A stretch of DNA of 64,000 bases from Microcaldota archaeon (GCA_021796225.1 JAJYOL010000001.1:88743-152742); one strand, 5' to 3'. Positions 16,514 through 25,222 are shown, counted from the stretch's first letter. A program made the numbers and translations. The notes: generated by a model not told the origin, from the sequence alone.

Positions 16514-17734
16514 ATGGAAGAGGCAGATCTTGTAGTAAAAAGAACCAATGCGGTTTACCAGAACATGCAGAATCCATACCTTTTGAAATATTACTACAAA
16601 TCGAAGATTCTGGACCGCATTCAGGGCAATGACGTGGCAGGTTCCTCTCCTCCTGACATATTCGTAGGCAGGTTCGGCTACCCGCACGTTTACATAGGCC
16701 CGCTTGTTCCTCCTGAAATCGGGGATACGTCGATAATGGGCTCTCCGGAGCAATGGGTCGGAATGAGCATACCGAAGATAGTCGAGATGCGGTCCACGCT
16801 TGTACGGGGGATGTATCGCACGAAAGTCACCAATGCGGACAACGGCAGGATAGAGGAAATGATAAAGGAGCTCGCGCTTGCGGACAAATCCGGCACCGTA
16901 GAGGAAAAGCTTTCCAGGAAGCCCACGCTGGGAATGCATCTTGACGAAAACAGCCAGCCGTACGGCCCGAGCGCGATAATGCGCGACATGACTCTTGAGA
17001 ACGTGAAGACCAATAAAAACATAGAGAAGGCATACGGCGATACCGCCCTTTCCGCTACGAATGCCATAGTCGAACTGTACGACAAGGGGACTCCCGTTTC
17101 AAAAATACAGAAATCGCTCTCTGCGGGAATACTCGGGGTGTCAAAGCGGAGGAAATTCGTTCCCACCCGCTGGAGCATAACGGCTGTTGACGATACACTC
17201 TCAAAGCACAAGCTGGAAACCGTAAAGGAGAACCAGCCGATAGATTCCATACGATTGTATCTTGACACTGCGCTTGACAACAGATGGGCCATACTCATGG
17301 TACCCGGGAGCTGGGAATACGAGCTTGTCGAAGCCTGGTATCCGAATACCACATGGAACCGTGAAGGTGCAAACATAGCAATATACTCTTCATACGAGCC
17401 ATTTGACGGCAGAAGCAAGTATGCCGAGATAGGCGGATGCTACTATGCCGCAAGGCTCGCTTCCTCCGAATTGCTTGACAAGGCGCAGGGCCAGGCGAAA
17501 GTCGTCATCTTAAGGGAAGCACACCCAGGCTACATAATGCCTGTCGGAGTCTGGAACGTGAGGGAGCACGTGCGCGCCGCGTTGAGCAAGGAACCGATAA
17601 TGATGAACACCATGAAAGATGCACTTAATGCGATATCCTCATTCATGGATATTTCCATACCTGCATGGATAAAGAACAGCGCATTGTTGCGGAATCTGCT
17701 GTATCGGAAGACTCTTTCCACTACAACGTTATGA
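16514..17734 (+). CDS. nreA: Nre-family DNA repair protein
   Basis: Archaeal Nre proteins take part in repair of DNA cross-links and bind PCNA. The 406-residue protein shows the family signature SSPPDIFVGRFGYPHVYIGPLVPP near residue 45 and the later YGPSAIMRDM and REAHPGYIMPVGVW segments. Two deviations: the N-terminal Cys-rich zinc motif found in many Nre proteins is missing, and the C-terminal PCNA-interacting motif is degenerate (YRKTLSTTTL where Q-x-x-L-x-x-F-F is usual). The last 14 nt overlap the end of the convergent VirB4-like gene. Confidence 0.8.
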   Translation: MEEADLVVKRTNAVYQNMQNPYLLKYYYKSKILDRIQGNDVAGSSPPDIFVGRFGYPHVYIGPLVPPEIGDTSIMGSPEQWVGMSIPKIVEMRSTLVRGMYRTKVTNADNGRIEEMIKELALADKSGTVEEKLSRKPTLGMHLDENSQPYGPSAIMRDMTLENVKTNKNIEKAYGDTALSATNAIVELYDKGTPVSKIQKSLSAGILGVSKRRKFVPTRWSITAVDDTLSKHKLETVKENQPIDSIRLYLDTALDNRWAILMVPGSWEYELVEAWYPNTTWNREGANIAIYSSYEPFDGRSKYAEIGGCYYAARLASSELLDKAQGQAKVVILREAHPGYIMPVGVWNVREHVRAALSKEPIMMNTMKDALNAISSFMDISIPAWIKNSALLRNLLYRKTLSTTTL

Positions 17735-19940
17735 CATTTTCCCTTCCGCCAGCTGCCTTGAATGTTTTCGTGTTTTTCTTCTTCTCCCCGAGCACCTTGA
17801 CAACGTACTGCTTGTTAAGCAAGGTGTTTTTCACAATTATTCCCCCTTGCTCGTCCGTTGTTCCTTCCCAAACGGTCTCTCCAAGCCTTAAAATCCTCAA
17901 TCTGACCGTTACCGGCTCATTATTGCTATTTTTTATCAAAACCGCCATGTTTTCTATTCTTCTGTCTCGTTTTACTGACGGTTTGTCATAATGGGTGTTA
18001 TTTTTAGGATAATATGCCTTCGCAGAAGCAAATACTGTGTTGTGTTGAACCCTGCTACCATATTCAGTACTCAAATAGCTTAGTGCGCAAGTTCCCTGTT
18101 TGAGATTTTTAAGTTTCCATATGACCTCTTTATCCTCAGACGTTTTGAATGCTAAGTCATTATACGCGTATTTCGCAGTGTCCGAGCTTTGCCTGAAATA
18201 CATTTTAATCTGGCAGAGTCTTCTCAATCCTATGCTTATATCTGTCACGCTATGCGTAATCAACATCAAACCTATCCCTTTTTTCCTAAAGTCCTGTATC
18301 CTCTGCTTAAGGTCTTTAGTCGCGGCAGATATCTCTTCGTTTCCGAAAACCAATTGGGCTTCCTCTATACATATGAGCATTCTAAGTTTGTCATTTCCTT
18401 TTTCATCAAATTCATCTGCAAATCCATAAAACTGGTTTAAGATCAATGCGTAAAAGAACGGTTTCATATTATTGCTTACTTTTGAAAGATTGAATACGAC
18501 TCCTGTAGTCAAAAGGTCCCTAAAGTTTATACCTTCCTTATATGCGAATTGGGGTTTGGAGAGCATAAGTCTCAGGAGTTGCAGGGCCGCCATTATGTTT
18601 TCTCCGTGTTTGGTATACGTTACGCCGACATTGGTCCTTTTTGCATGCTGTTCTATGACTGCGAATTCTACATAACTATAAATTTCATCAGGGTCTACTT
18701 TTTCACCTTTTTCATATACTTTTTGAAATGCTGAAAGAAGGCTTTTTTCTATGGCGTTTGTATACGGGCCTGCGTTCGAAGCCGAAGACAACAACATAGC
18801 AAGATTTTCATAAAATTTCGAAATTCCTATGTCCGCATCGCACTTGAAGAAATTTATATTTGCGTCCGTCTCGTAAAGATCTATTACCTGCATCCCATGT
18901 TCTCTGCCAAACTCATCCCATTCCGTAGTGGGCGAGATTATGATACTATTTGACCCTTCTTTTTCATTTAATTCGTCTATCAATCTCATTGCGGTTGCTG
19001 TCTTTCCTGTGCCAGGCAGGCCTGTTATTATACTGCCTAAATTGAATGCATCTGCACCCGTATTCAACAACATCCCGCTTTTTCCTGCTCCCGATTCCAA
19101 ATATTCCCCTATATTGATACTGCCGGAACTTTTAGGGCAAGTTGTTTCTATCGTATTTTCAATGTCTGTACTACTAGAAACCGTTATCATACATGTCGCA
19201 TCAGACAATGACATTGGAAATGCATCCGCATGCTCTGCTTCTTTGTAGAGCTTTTCCATATTGTCTATCCATATCTCTTTTTCACGAATGGCAAATATTT
19301 TTGATTTTATATATTCGCGTATATGGGAATTGGGAATTTCGCCGGAAATAATTATATTAACAGCAAACGAAATCCCGTTATTTGCCATAGCTTCGTCAAG
19401 GGAGCTTAATAAAAGTGCAAAATTTTTCCTTTCATCCGATCCGTAATACAAATCTCGTTGCACAGATTCCGAAAATCCTGTAATTCTGTTTCCATGGTTT
19501 CTGTTTATTCGTATATCCATTTTGCTTATCCTGTCCTCTATATCTTCCTTAAATCGCTTAACATCTTTTATATTTTTTGGGACGAACAAAAAAAATATTT
19601 GGAGGTCTGAACCCCTAAATATTTTATACATGTCACGAAACAAATCTGTATTTTCTAAATACGTATCTTCATGTTGCACTTTTTGAGGATACTTTGCAAA
19701 ACTGCTTATACATATTCCTTTTCCTTTAATTAGACTAAATCCACTATAAGGGATTAAATTTAATCCAGGTAAACTGCCGTTCAGCTTTAAATCAACGTTG
19801 TTGGCTTCTGTTATCAGCAGCGTATTCCCTCTTTTAAGATCGTGACAAAGAAAAAACGACGTGCCAAGAATCGTGTCCATGAACACTTTTTTATCTATTT
19901 TTGACGGCACGCTTCCAAAATTAAAGACGTTAAATTCCAA
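17721..19940 (-). CDS. VirB4/TraC-like ATPase of a T4SS-like system
   Basis: 739 residues. The N-terminal 270 residues are weakly VirB4-like. The ATPase core has Walker A GLPGTGKT at about residues 307-314 and Walker B MLICIEEAQ at about 521-529, followed by a LITHSV segment and a QSSDTAKYA region as in VirB4/HerA motors. A C-terminal extension of about 90 residues (from RRIENMAVLIKN) resembles a small beta domain. VirB4 proteins energise assembly and DNA or protein transfer in conjugation machines. It is the last gene of a nine-gene operon; the preceding gene ends 8 nt before its start. Confidence 0.75.
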   Translation of the reverse strand: MEFNVFNFGSVPSKIDKKVFMDTILGTSFFLCHDLKRGNTLLITEANNVDLKLNGSLPGLNLIPYSGFSLIKGKGICISSFAKYPQKVQHEDTYLENTDLFRDMYKIFRGSDLQIFFLFVPKNIKDVKRFKEDIEDRISKMDIRINRNHGNRITGFSESVQRDLYYGSDERKNFALLLSSLDEAMANNGISFAVNIIISGEIPNSHIREYIKSKIFAIREKEIWIDNMEKLYKEAEHADAFPMSLSDATCMITVSSSTDIENTIETTCPKSSGSINIGEYLESGAGKSGMLLNTGADAFNLGSIITGLPGTGKTATAMRLIDELNEKEGSNSIIISPTTEWDEFGREHGMQVIDLYETDANINFFKCDADIGISKFYENLAMLLSSASNAGPYTNAIEKSLLSAFQKVYEKGEKVDPDEIYSYVEFAVIEQHAKRTNVGVTYTKHGENIMAALQLLRLMLSKPQFAYKEGINFRDLLTTGVVFNLSKVSNNMKPFFYALILNQFYGFADEFDEKGNDKLRMLICIEEAQLVFGNEEISAATKDLKQRIQDFRKKGIGLMLITHSVTDISIGLRRLCQIKMYFRQSSDTAKYAYNDLAFKTSEDKEVIWKLKNLKQGTCALSYLSTEYGSRVQHNTVFASAKAYYPKNNTHYDKPSVKRDRRIENMAVLIKNSNNEPVTVRLRILRLGETVWEGTTDEQGGIIVKNTLLNKQYVVKVLGEKKKNTKTFKAAGGRENVITL

Positions 19941-19948
19941 ATCGTCAC

Positions 19949-20227
19949 CTATATGGCCAAATAGAACACCGTAAATGCAAACGCGTTGATTATTGCGGCA
20001 AATAATATCAGTTTTAACCTGTTTTGTCCGCCAATTCCTATTGTTTTTTCAATGGCAAACAATAAAACCAAATCCGATAATACTGAAAGAAACACAAAAT
20101 AAGGAAAGCGTATCCCGATTGCGGCAATTATCAGCATAATTCCCGGCAGCAGGCCCAGACTGGAAATTAGGAAAACAATTTTTACCGAACCGTTTATAGT
20201 TTTTTCATATCCTGTATCTTTATTCAA
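19949..20227 (-). CDS. Small membrane protein, VirB3/PrgI-like position
   Basis: 92 residues if translation starts at TTG 20227, which overlaps the preceding gene's TGA as TTGA and follows a GGTGATT Shine-Dalgarno-like stretch. A cytoplasmic-looking N-terminus (NKDTGYEKTINGSV) is followed by three hydrophobic segments. Genes encoding small VirB3 or PrgI membrane proteins commonly sit directly before virB4, as here. Sequence alone does not prove homology. The frame also extends upstream to 20284. Confidence 0.5.
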   Translation of the reverse strand: MNKDTGYEKTINGSVKIVFLISSLGLLPGIMLIIAAIGIRFPYFVFLSVLSDLVLLFAIEKTIGIGGQNRLKLILFAAIINAFAFTVFYLAI

Positions 20228-20412
20228 ATAATCACCAGAACAAGTGTCGCGGAGATAAACAACATTATGGCATATACCTGCCATAAAATGGCGTTAATCC
20301 TAAGAAAACGCCCCTTTTGCATACTTTCTATAATCAATGCGTCTGCAAAACTGCTTGTTAATACGATGCTAAGTTTAAACAGCACGCTTCTGCTAATTAT
20401 TAAATAATTCAT
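20224..20412 (-). CDS. Tiny two-helix membrane protein
   Basis: 62 residues from ATG 20412 (MNYLIISRS), which overlaps the end of the preceding gene by 20 nt. Two hydrophobic segments (about 4-24 and 39-60) are separated by a basic loop, QKGRFLRINA. It could be a pilin-like or channel subunit of the transfer machine; no family recognised. Overlaps at both ends imply translational coupling. Confidence 0.45.
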   Translation of the reverse strand: MNYLIISRSVLFKLSIVLTSSFADALIIESMQKGRFLRINAILWQVYAIMLFISATLVLVII

Positions 20413-21007
20413 TTCCAATCCCTTGCACGTTTGCATTGTCGTTAAACAGAAAACCAAGCAAATATCCTGTCGAAGGATTAAATTTTTTCATGCGTTCTAA
20501 AAACCGATCTCTTTCTGTTACAAAGAGCTTAATTTCCGATGTTCTATTAGTTGACAAGCGTTTTTCCAACTTATCAATATTTTGCAGATCGGAATAATGA
20601 AACACATTAAATGCCTTATTCTTAATGTCATAATTCGAATGTAATTTTATTCCGCGTATTAGGGCATTTTCATAAATTATCCGCTTAAACAATGCCTCTT
20701 TGATGTCATCGTCATCGGATATCCATCCGTTCCACTGTATCTCTTCTTCTTTAGCATATTTTATGCAAAGAATATTTGTTCTAACTACCTGGGGATACTC
20801 CTCACTACCGTACAATTCTTCATGTGCTACTGGAAATCGCTTTTTAACCGATAAATACTGCATTTTGTCGAATTTTTGATTATGGCTTTCAAAATTATCA
20901 GTACTCGTATCAATGAAAACGCGTTCATCAAAAAATTTAACCGACATCGCAAGATACATTATGCCGATCCCTATCACTATCGGCAGAAACTGGTACAGAT
21001 ATGACAA
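20393..21007 (-). CDS. Single-pass membrane protein of the T4SS-like operon
   Basis: 204 residues. One N-terminal transmembrane helix (about residues 5-22, FLPIVIGIGIMYLAMSV) is followed by a soluble domain rich in charged residues with a CIKYAKEEEIQWNGWISDDD region. VirB8-like proteins have the same layout (short N-terminus, one helix, soluble domain), but I see no diagnostic VirB8 sequence. It lies 5 nt after the winged-helix gene. Confidence 0.5.
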   Translation of the reverse strand: MSYLYQFLPIVIGIGIMYLAMSVKFFDERVFIDTSTDNFESHNQKFDKMQYLSVKKRFPVAHEELYGSEEYPQVVRTNILCIKYAKEEEIQWNGWISDDDDIKEALFKRIIYENALIRGIKLHSNYDIKNKAFNVFHYSDLQNIDKLEKRLSTNRTSEIKLFVTERDRFLERMKKFNPSTGYLLGFLFNDNANVQGIGNELFNN

Positions 21008-21012
21008 AGAAT

Positions 21013-21681
21013 TTAACGTAATCTCACCAAGCGAAATTTTTCTCCGTTCACAGCAATTTTTTTATATCCCAAATTCGGAAGAAAATCAAGTGCATTGTTC
21101 ACTTCTGGTTCGGAAATCCCTAAATCCGTGCAGATATCCTTGACACTCGAACCGGTTGTATACTTCAGTACTATAAAGTTTGCCACGGTTCTATTCAATT
21201 TATTCATAATCCCCAAGATGTCCCTATTCAGCTTGTCATTTTGATAAAGCAAATTAGATATCCTTTTTGCAAGTATTATATCGGATGACTTTTCCATCGT
21301 TTCTGAGTCAAAACTCTTAAATCGGCGTTCCAAATCCTCTCCGTATAATATGTCTATTAAATATGGGAAAATATCCTTCACTTCTATTTCGTATTCCGTA
21401 TCCAAAACGGCGACTATGCTGATAAATTTAAGAATGCCTTCCTTTGTAAAATAACGTGGCGTCATCGACGAATGGATTTCCACAATTATCTTATTCTTTT
21501 CAAACAAAACGTAATATTTGCAATTTTCCGTCGAACTGGGCAATGAATATTTCAACCTACTCCCATGTGCAATACATACATTTCCCGGATACATATCCAT
21601 CTTTTCTTTAACGGATTCCAAATCGCTTATTAAATAAGCCTTTACAGGAATTTTACTTATCAAATATAGTTTGCTATTCAT
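21013..21681 (-). CDS. Winged-helix-containing protein of the T4SS-like operon
   Basis: 222 residues from ATG 21681, overlapping the end of the HerA-like ATPase gene. The N-terminal 130 residues are an unrecognised alpha/beta region; the C-terminal 75 residues (VANFIVLKYTTGSSVKDICTDLGISEPEVNNALDFLPNLGY) have the helix-turn-helix and wing pattern of a winged-helix domain. It could regulate the operon or bind DNA substrate. No membrane segment. Confidence 0.55.
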   Translation of the reverse strand: MNSKLYLISKIPVKAYLISDLESVKEKMDMYPGNVCIAHGSRLKYSLPSSTENCKYYVLFEKNKIIVEIHSSMTPRYFTKEGILKFISIVAVLDTEYEIEVKDIFPYLIDILYGEDLERRFKSFDSETMEKSSDIILAKRISNLLYQNDKLNRDILGIMNKLNRTVANFIVLKYTTGSSVKDICTDLGISEPEVNNALDFLPNLGYKKIAVNGEKFRLVRLR

Positions 21682-22795
21682 TTGTGTTACCAATTTCTCT
21701 TATCACGCTTGCAAATGCATCTGCTATATCCTCGTCTTTTATATGCAAGTCCTGAAATGCAAGCAGGATTTTTCTCCTATTCACTCCTGAAATAATCAAA
21801 AAGTTCATTAGTTTGTCCAATCGCACACTTTTTCTATTGCGTATCTCCGAAATTAATGCTGATGTTTTACCCGAATCATTACATAATCCCCTAATGACGT
21901 TTTCCAATTTTTCCATACTTACGTCTAGTCCCATATCATCTCCCATAACTATTTGTGCCGTATGTCTTACATTCACGCCATATACTCTGACCTTGAATAC
22001 TGTCCTCTCTCGCGTGTTAAACAAATTTATAATTTGACAATTTCCCCGTTCAAGATTTTGTATGTCTCTTATCCGTTCAAACGCGATAGAGTAATTTTTT
22101 GTCAATACTTCCAACGATTCGGAATCCGTGGTCTTGAATACAATCAAAGTCGCAATATTTGATAGAAATTGCGGGTCCACATCTCCTATCATTTGGGATG
22201 CTATTATGATACCGGTTCTATATTTTCTTCCTTCCCTTATTAACGACTCTAAAATTCTTTTTCCTTTTACCACTTTCCATGCTTCGTCTAATATTACAAA
22301 AACCGGCAAACCTTTGTTTATTCCCCTTCTCTTTATTTCGTCAGATATGAATTTCAAAATTTCAAGTCCTTCTCTTACTTTTTGATTTTCATTTGATTTA
22401 CTTAAGTCAAAATAAGAAAGTGACGGTTTATCCTCACAGATTAATTTATGTATATTTTTCGCTTCAGGCTTCCCTGCCGGTTGTCTATTAGAAATTTCTG
22501 CATATTCCCCTGTAAAATCTATCACTATGACTATACTGTCCAACGTCGTTTCTAATCTTAACATAAGACTTCTTGTCAAATGCGTTTTTCCGCTCCCGGT
22601 CATTCCCGTTATAAATATATGTGGATTAACAAGTTCTTTGAAATTAATGAAAAAAGGCACGTTCCATGGTTTGGCACGGCCAATATACACTCCATTCTCA
22701 GATGCAGCGACCATTGACCCTGCAGATGGGCTGTTCACGTTCGGCATTATCATGGTATTGCATGCTTGTTTCATTGTGTACACTTTTTTTGCCAT
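21674..22795 (-). CDS. HerA/VirD4-like hexameric ATPase
   Basis: 373 residues. After an N-terminal region with ENGVYIGRAKPWNVPFFI, the ATPase core has Walker A GMTGSGKT at about 64-71 and Walker B VFVILDEAW at about 165-173, then REGRKYRTGIIIASQ with an arginine-finger-like arrangement, typical of HerA/FtsK-type DNA pumps. The C-terminal 80 residues look like a small helical domain. With the VirB4-like ATPase at 17721 this gives the system two motors; this one may be the CedB- or coupling-protein-like component. It precedes the winged-helix gene with an 8-nt overlap. Confidence 0.75.
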   Translation of the reverse strand: MAKKVYTMKQACNTMIMPNVNSPSAGSMVAASENGVYIGRAKPWNVPFFINFKELVNPHIFITGMTGSGKTHLTRSLMLRLETTLDSIVIVIDFTGEYAEISNRQPAGKPEAKNIHKLICEDKPSLSYFDLSKSNENQKVREGLEILKFISDEIKRRGINKGLPVFVILDEAWKVVKGKRILESLIREGRKYRTGIIIASQMIGDVDPQFLSNIATLIVFKTTDSESLEVLTKNYSIAFERIRDIQNLERGNCQIINLFNTRERTVFKVRVYGVNVRHTAQIVMGDDMGLDVSMEKLENVIRGLCNDSGKTSALISEIRNRKSVRLDKLMNFLIISGVNRRKILLAFQDLHIKDEDIADAFASVIREIGNTNE

Positions 22796-22803
22796 GCTAC
22801 TTC

Positions 22804-23526
22804 CTATATTGCTTCTAAAAGGGCTTCACCGGATAACATCCTGTATTCCATACCTGTAACTACTGAAAAAGAAGCTGCTATTCTTTCCAAAGCATGTCTT
22901 ACTTCCCGTTCGGCGTCTATTCTATCCATTGAATTTGAAAATGTTGTTAACAACGTTTCAATTTCATAAGCTCTACCGCCAGTTTTTATGGAATTTATCT
23001 CGTCATTCATCAATGAAATTTGTTTCTGGATTTCATTCATTTTTCGATATTCCTTATTTTCGAACCGTTCGAGCAATATCTCTTTCATACCTTTTTTTGT
23101 TTCTAATGTCTGTACAAAGCGATTTTTGTCTATTTCAACAACCTTTATTGTGAATTCGAACTGTCCTTTCACATCTTCCATAAACTTGATAATCGCCTTG
23201 CTATCAATTTCTACATCTGCATTTTTTCTTTCCATCTTTGCTATAGCCATTGCGTTATACACGCGTCCTTTCTTTTTGCTGACTGCCAGTAAATCCGAGC
23301 TTAATGAATAGTCATTTCGTATCTCGATCACTTTGGATTTTTTTAACAGGAAATTGTTGACGATATGACCAGAATTGTAATACACAGCGGACAAAACCAG
23401 CATGATAATGGAAATGAAGAAAACAGCCAAACTGTGAAAAATCATGCTTGCGAACAAAGTTAGGCCTGACAGGGCATAAAACGCATAAGAAAAGATCCTG
23501 TCATTTAACCGTTCTGATTCCATCAT
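22804..23526 (-). CDS. Two-helix membrane protein with cytoplasmic domain
   Basis: 240 residues. Two adjacent hydrophobic helices (about 14-32 and 34-52) are followed by a cytoplasmic domain of about 180 residues with FEFTIKVVEIDKNRFVQTLE and a long charged helix. The layout recalls PrgI-type proteins fused to the N-terminal part of VirB4 (beta-strand FTIKVV then helical region), seen in archaeal and Gram-positive transfer systems; this link is inference. It overlaps the VirB6-like gene by 4 nt and precedes the HerA-like ATPase by 8 nt. Confidence 0.5.
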   Translation of the reverse strand: MMESERLNDRIFSYAFYALSGLTLFASMIFHSLAVFFISIIMLVLSAVYYNSGHIVNNFLLKKSKVIEIRNDYSLSSDLLAVSKKKGRVYNAMAIAKMERKNADVEIDSKAIIKFMEDVKGQFEFTIKVVEIDKNRFVQTLETKKGMKEILLERFENKEYRKMNEIQKQISLMNDEINSIKTGGRAYEIETLLTTFSNSMDRIDAEREVRHALERIAASFSVVTGMEYRMLSGEALLEAI

Positions 23527-24554
23527 ATCACGTTAAATTTTCCAAAATTTGCCTCGGATCCCAGAACCCTTGCGAATTCTCTTACCGATATGCCTGTAAT
23601 TATAAGGCTGAATGCAGGCAGAATGAACGTGTAGACGATAAAATATCCTATTTCATAAAGAATAGCGCTTAACAATTTGTTTACGTTTTGATATACTTGC
23701 TGTACTGCAGTTATTGTCATTGTCGAAACTGTACCTACTATGGAATTTCCGACCAGGCTATTATATGCAAAAACCTGTCCTTCAACCTGATTTGCACTAC
23801 TTCCTACTTCAGTAAGATTTCCCGGACTAATGTTGGCCTTATACGAATTTGCTATATACGCGTTGAATACGTAAGAAAGGGGATATACTGCATACAAACC
23901 TATTGCTAATGCTATAAAGAATCCTCCGAGACGCCTTGTGGGGTAAAATGTCCTCAAAACTATCCCGGTCGGAAAGATTACCGTCATTGCACTGGCCGAT
24001 ATGAAAAGAATCAGTGCCCCCTGAACGACCGCTCCTATAATGACTGCATTGAGCATTTTTATAATATACTGGATTTCTGCCATTACTGGGGATATTATTG
24101 GATTAAACGAGATTGTCAATACTGCCAAATTGATTTTGACGGCTGCTATGGCACCTAAAATTCCATTCAATGAATATAATCCCACGAGGAATTCAGTTGC
24201 AGATGAAAGAATTGAATTGTGATAAACTCCTGAAAGCGTGTATCCATTGCCTATCATATAATTATATGCAAGACATATGGCAACGTTTTGTGCTACAGAT
24301 CCCGGGCAATTCATTGTTATGTTATTTCCGCTGGCAGAATTTATTATCGGAGTAATAAAACCGGCCGGCGACACCGAGAGAAATACAAAGCCGACCAGTG
24401 CACTATTTACCACGGCCTGCCATATTTCATTTTTTCCAAAATCTTTGAATCGTTTTTCATTGATTGCATATCCGAGTCCAAGCAAAATCCCTCCCGACGC
24501 TATCATTATACCTATGACATATATCGCTATGGTAAATCCCTGTTCCACTGGCAT
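23523..24554 (-). CDS. VirB6/CedA-like polytopic channel protein
   Basis: 343 residues with six to eight hydrophobic segments and an external loop bearing NMITMNCPGSVAQ...CLAYNY-like Cys residues. The C-terminus FILPAFSLIITGISVREFARVLGSE fits the last helix of archaeal VirB6/CedA channel proteins, where a hydrophobic helix ends in an (R)xF-x-x-x-L-G-x-E motif. Such proteins form the inner-membrane conduit for DNA in conjugation or in the crenarchaeal Ced DNA-import system. It lies between the VirB2-like gene and the two-helix membrane gene. Confidence 0.65.
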   Translation of the reverse strand: MPVEQGFTIAIYVIGIMIASGGILLGLGYAINEKRFKDFGKNEIWQAVVNSALVGFVFLSVSPAGFITPIINSASGNNITMNCPGSVAQNVAICLAYNYMIGNGYTLSGVYHNSILSSATEFLVGLYSLNGILGAIAAVKINLAVLTISFNPIISPVMAEIQYIIKMLNAVIIGAVVQGALILFISASAMTVIFPTGIVLRTFYPTRRLGGFFIALAIGLYAVYPLSYVFNAYIANSYKANISPGNLTEVGSSANQVEGQVFAYNSLVGNSIVGTVSTMTITAVQQVYQNVNKLLSAILYEIGYFIVYTFILPAFSLIITGISVREFARVLGSEANFGKFNVI

Positions 24555-24563
24555 GTTGGCATC

Positions 24564-24941
24564 TCACAAGGTATTTGCAGTAAGGTTGGTCAATAACGTT
24601 GAAGAAGCAATGGCAAATCCGTTTGAAGTAACGGAAAGCACTGCGACCACTATCGCGCCTATTATCATATCTATTGCCATGGTGTGCAGAGTTGCACGCT
24701 TATACGAAGGAAAAAGTTGGCCTATTGCATAGAAAATGCCTGCGGTTATAAACAATATGGCGCTTAGCAACGGTCCGACGTGCATCAACAACTGTTCGAT
24801 GTAACTAAGTGTGCCTATCAAATTCAACAAGACAAACATGTTGCGAAACAATGACACTGGCGTTGCAATAATCGGTATCAGAATCGGCACTGCTATTCTG
24901 AAATCCCTCCCGTTATTTTGTATACTCATATACTCACTCAT
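24564..24941 (-). CDS. VirB2/CedA1-like pilin-type membrane protein
   Basis: 125 residues, first gene of the nine-gene operon. Hydrophobic segments lie at about 17-36, 52-72 and 86-107. The core HVGPLLSAILFITAGIFYAIGQLFPSYKRATLHTMAIDMIIGAIVVA shows the VirB2-type arrangement of two helices around a short polar loop ending in a small-residue IIGAIVVA helix. Ced and archaeal conjugation clusters begin with a comparable small protein before the VirB6/CedA gene. Start at ATG 24941; a second ATG lies four codons later. Confidence 0.6.
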   Translation of the reverse strand: MSEYMSIQNNGRDFRIAVPILIPIIATPVSLFRNMFVLLNLIGTLSYIEQLLMHVGPLLSAILFITAGIFYAIGQLFPSYKRATLHTMAIDMIIGAIVVAVLSVTSNGFAIASSTLLTNLTANTL

Positions 24942-25136
24942 GTAGATAAGTATACAATATAATACTACAATATATATTTAAGCTTTGCTATTTTGCAGGT
25001 TTTGTTAAATAAGTAACTTTTGTTTAAAAAGTCCAAAAATCTGTTAAAAGGATCTTTTATGGTTTATCCGCATTTCATCATGGCGTAAAACCTTTAATGA
25101 TGCTCATTTGTTTCTGATGCCTTTAAAAACAGAAAA
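24942..25136 (-). promoter_or_regulatory. AT-rich promoter region of the T4SS-like operon
   Basis: No gene is seen here. On the minus strand a TATA box, TTAAATATAT, lies at 24972-24981, placing the start of transcription near 24950 just before ATG 24941. Two direct copies of TACAATAT (plus-strand sense, 24953-24960 and 24966-24973) sit between the TATA box and the start, 13 nt apart, and could bind a regulator. The rest, up to the tRNA-Ser 3' end, is AT-rich without recognisable features. Confidence 0.45.
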
Positions 25137-25222
25137 CGCTGGGACCGAGAATCGAACTCGGGAAGGCCATTTCTAGCCAAACAGCTTAGCAGGCTGCCGC
25201 CCTACCACTAGGCGATCCCAGC
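25137..25222 (-). tRNA. tRNA-Ser (GCT)
   Basis: Hand-folded. Acceptor GCTGGGA/TCCCAGC with discriminator G; D stem GCCT/GGGC; anticodon stem GCAGC/GCTGT closing loop CTGCTAA with anticodon GCT; long class II variable arm with GGC/GCC pairing; T arm CCGAG-TTCGATT-CTCGG. No intron and no encoded CCA. It starts 8 nt after the 3' end of the SRP RNA, so the two are probably made as one transcript and separated by RNase P cleavage at the tRNA 5' end. Confidence 0.94.

Noticed and set aside
17721..17734. Truncation of nre by insertion of the transfer operon
   Set aside because: The Nre C-terminus reaches normal length and aligns to a degenerate PCNA box, so it looks mutated rather than cut off.
19949..20284. 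Start of the VirB3-like gene at 20284
   Set aside because: That start would overlap the previous gene by 60 nt and lacks a ribosome site; TTG 20227 has GGTGATT and a TTGA overlap.
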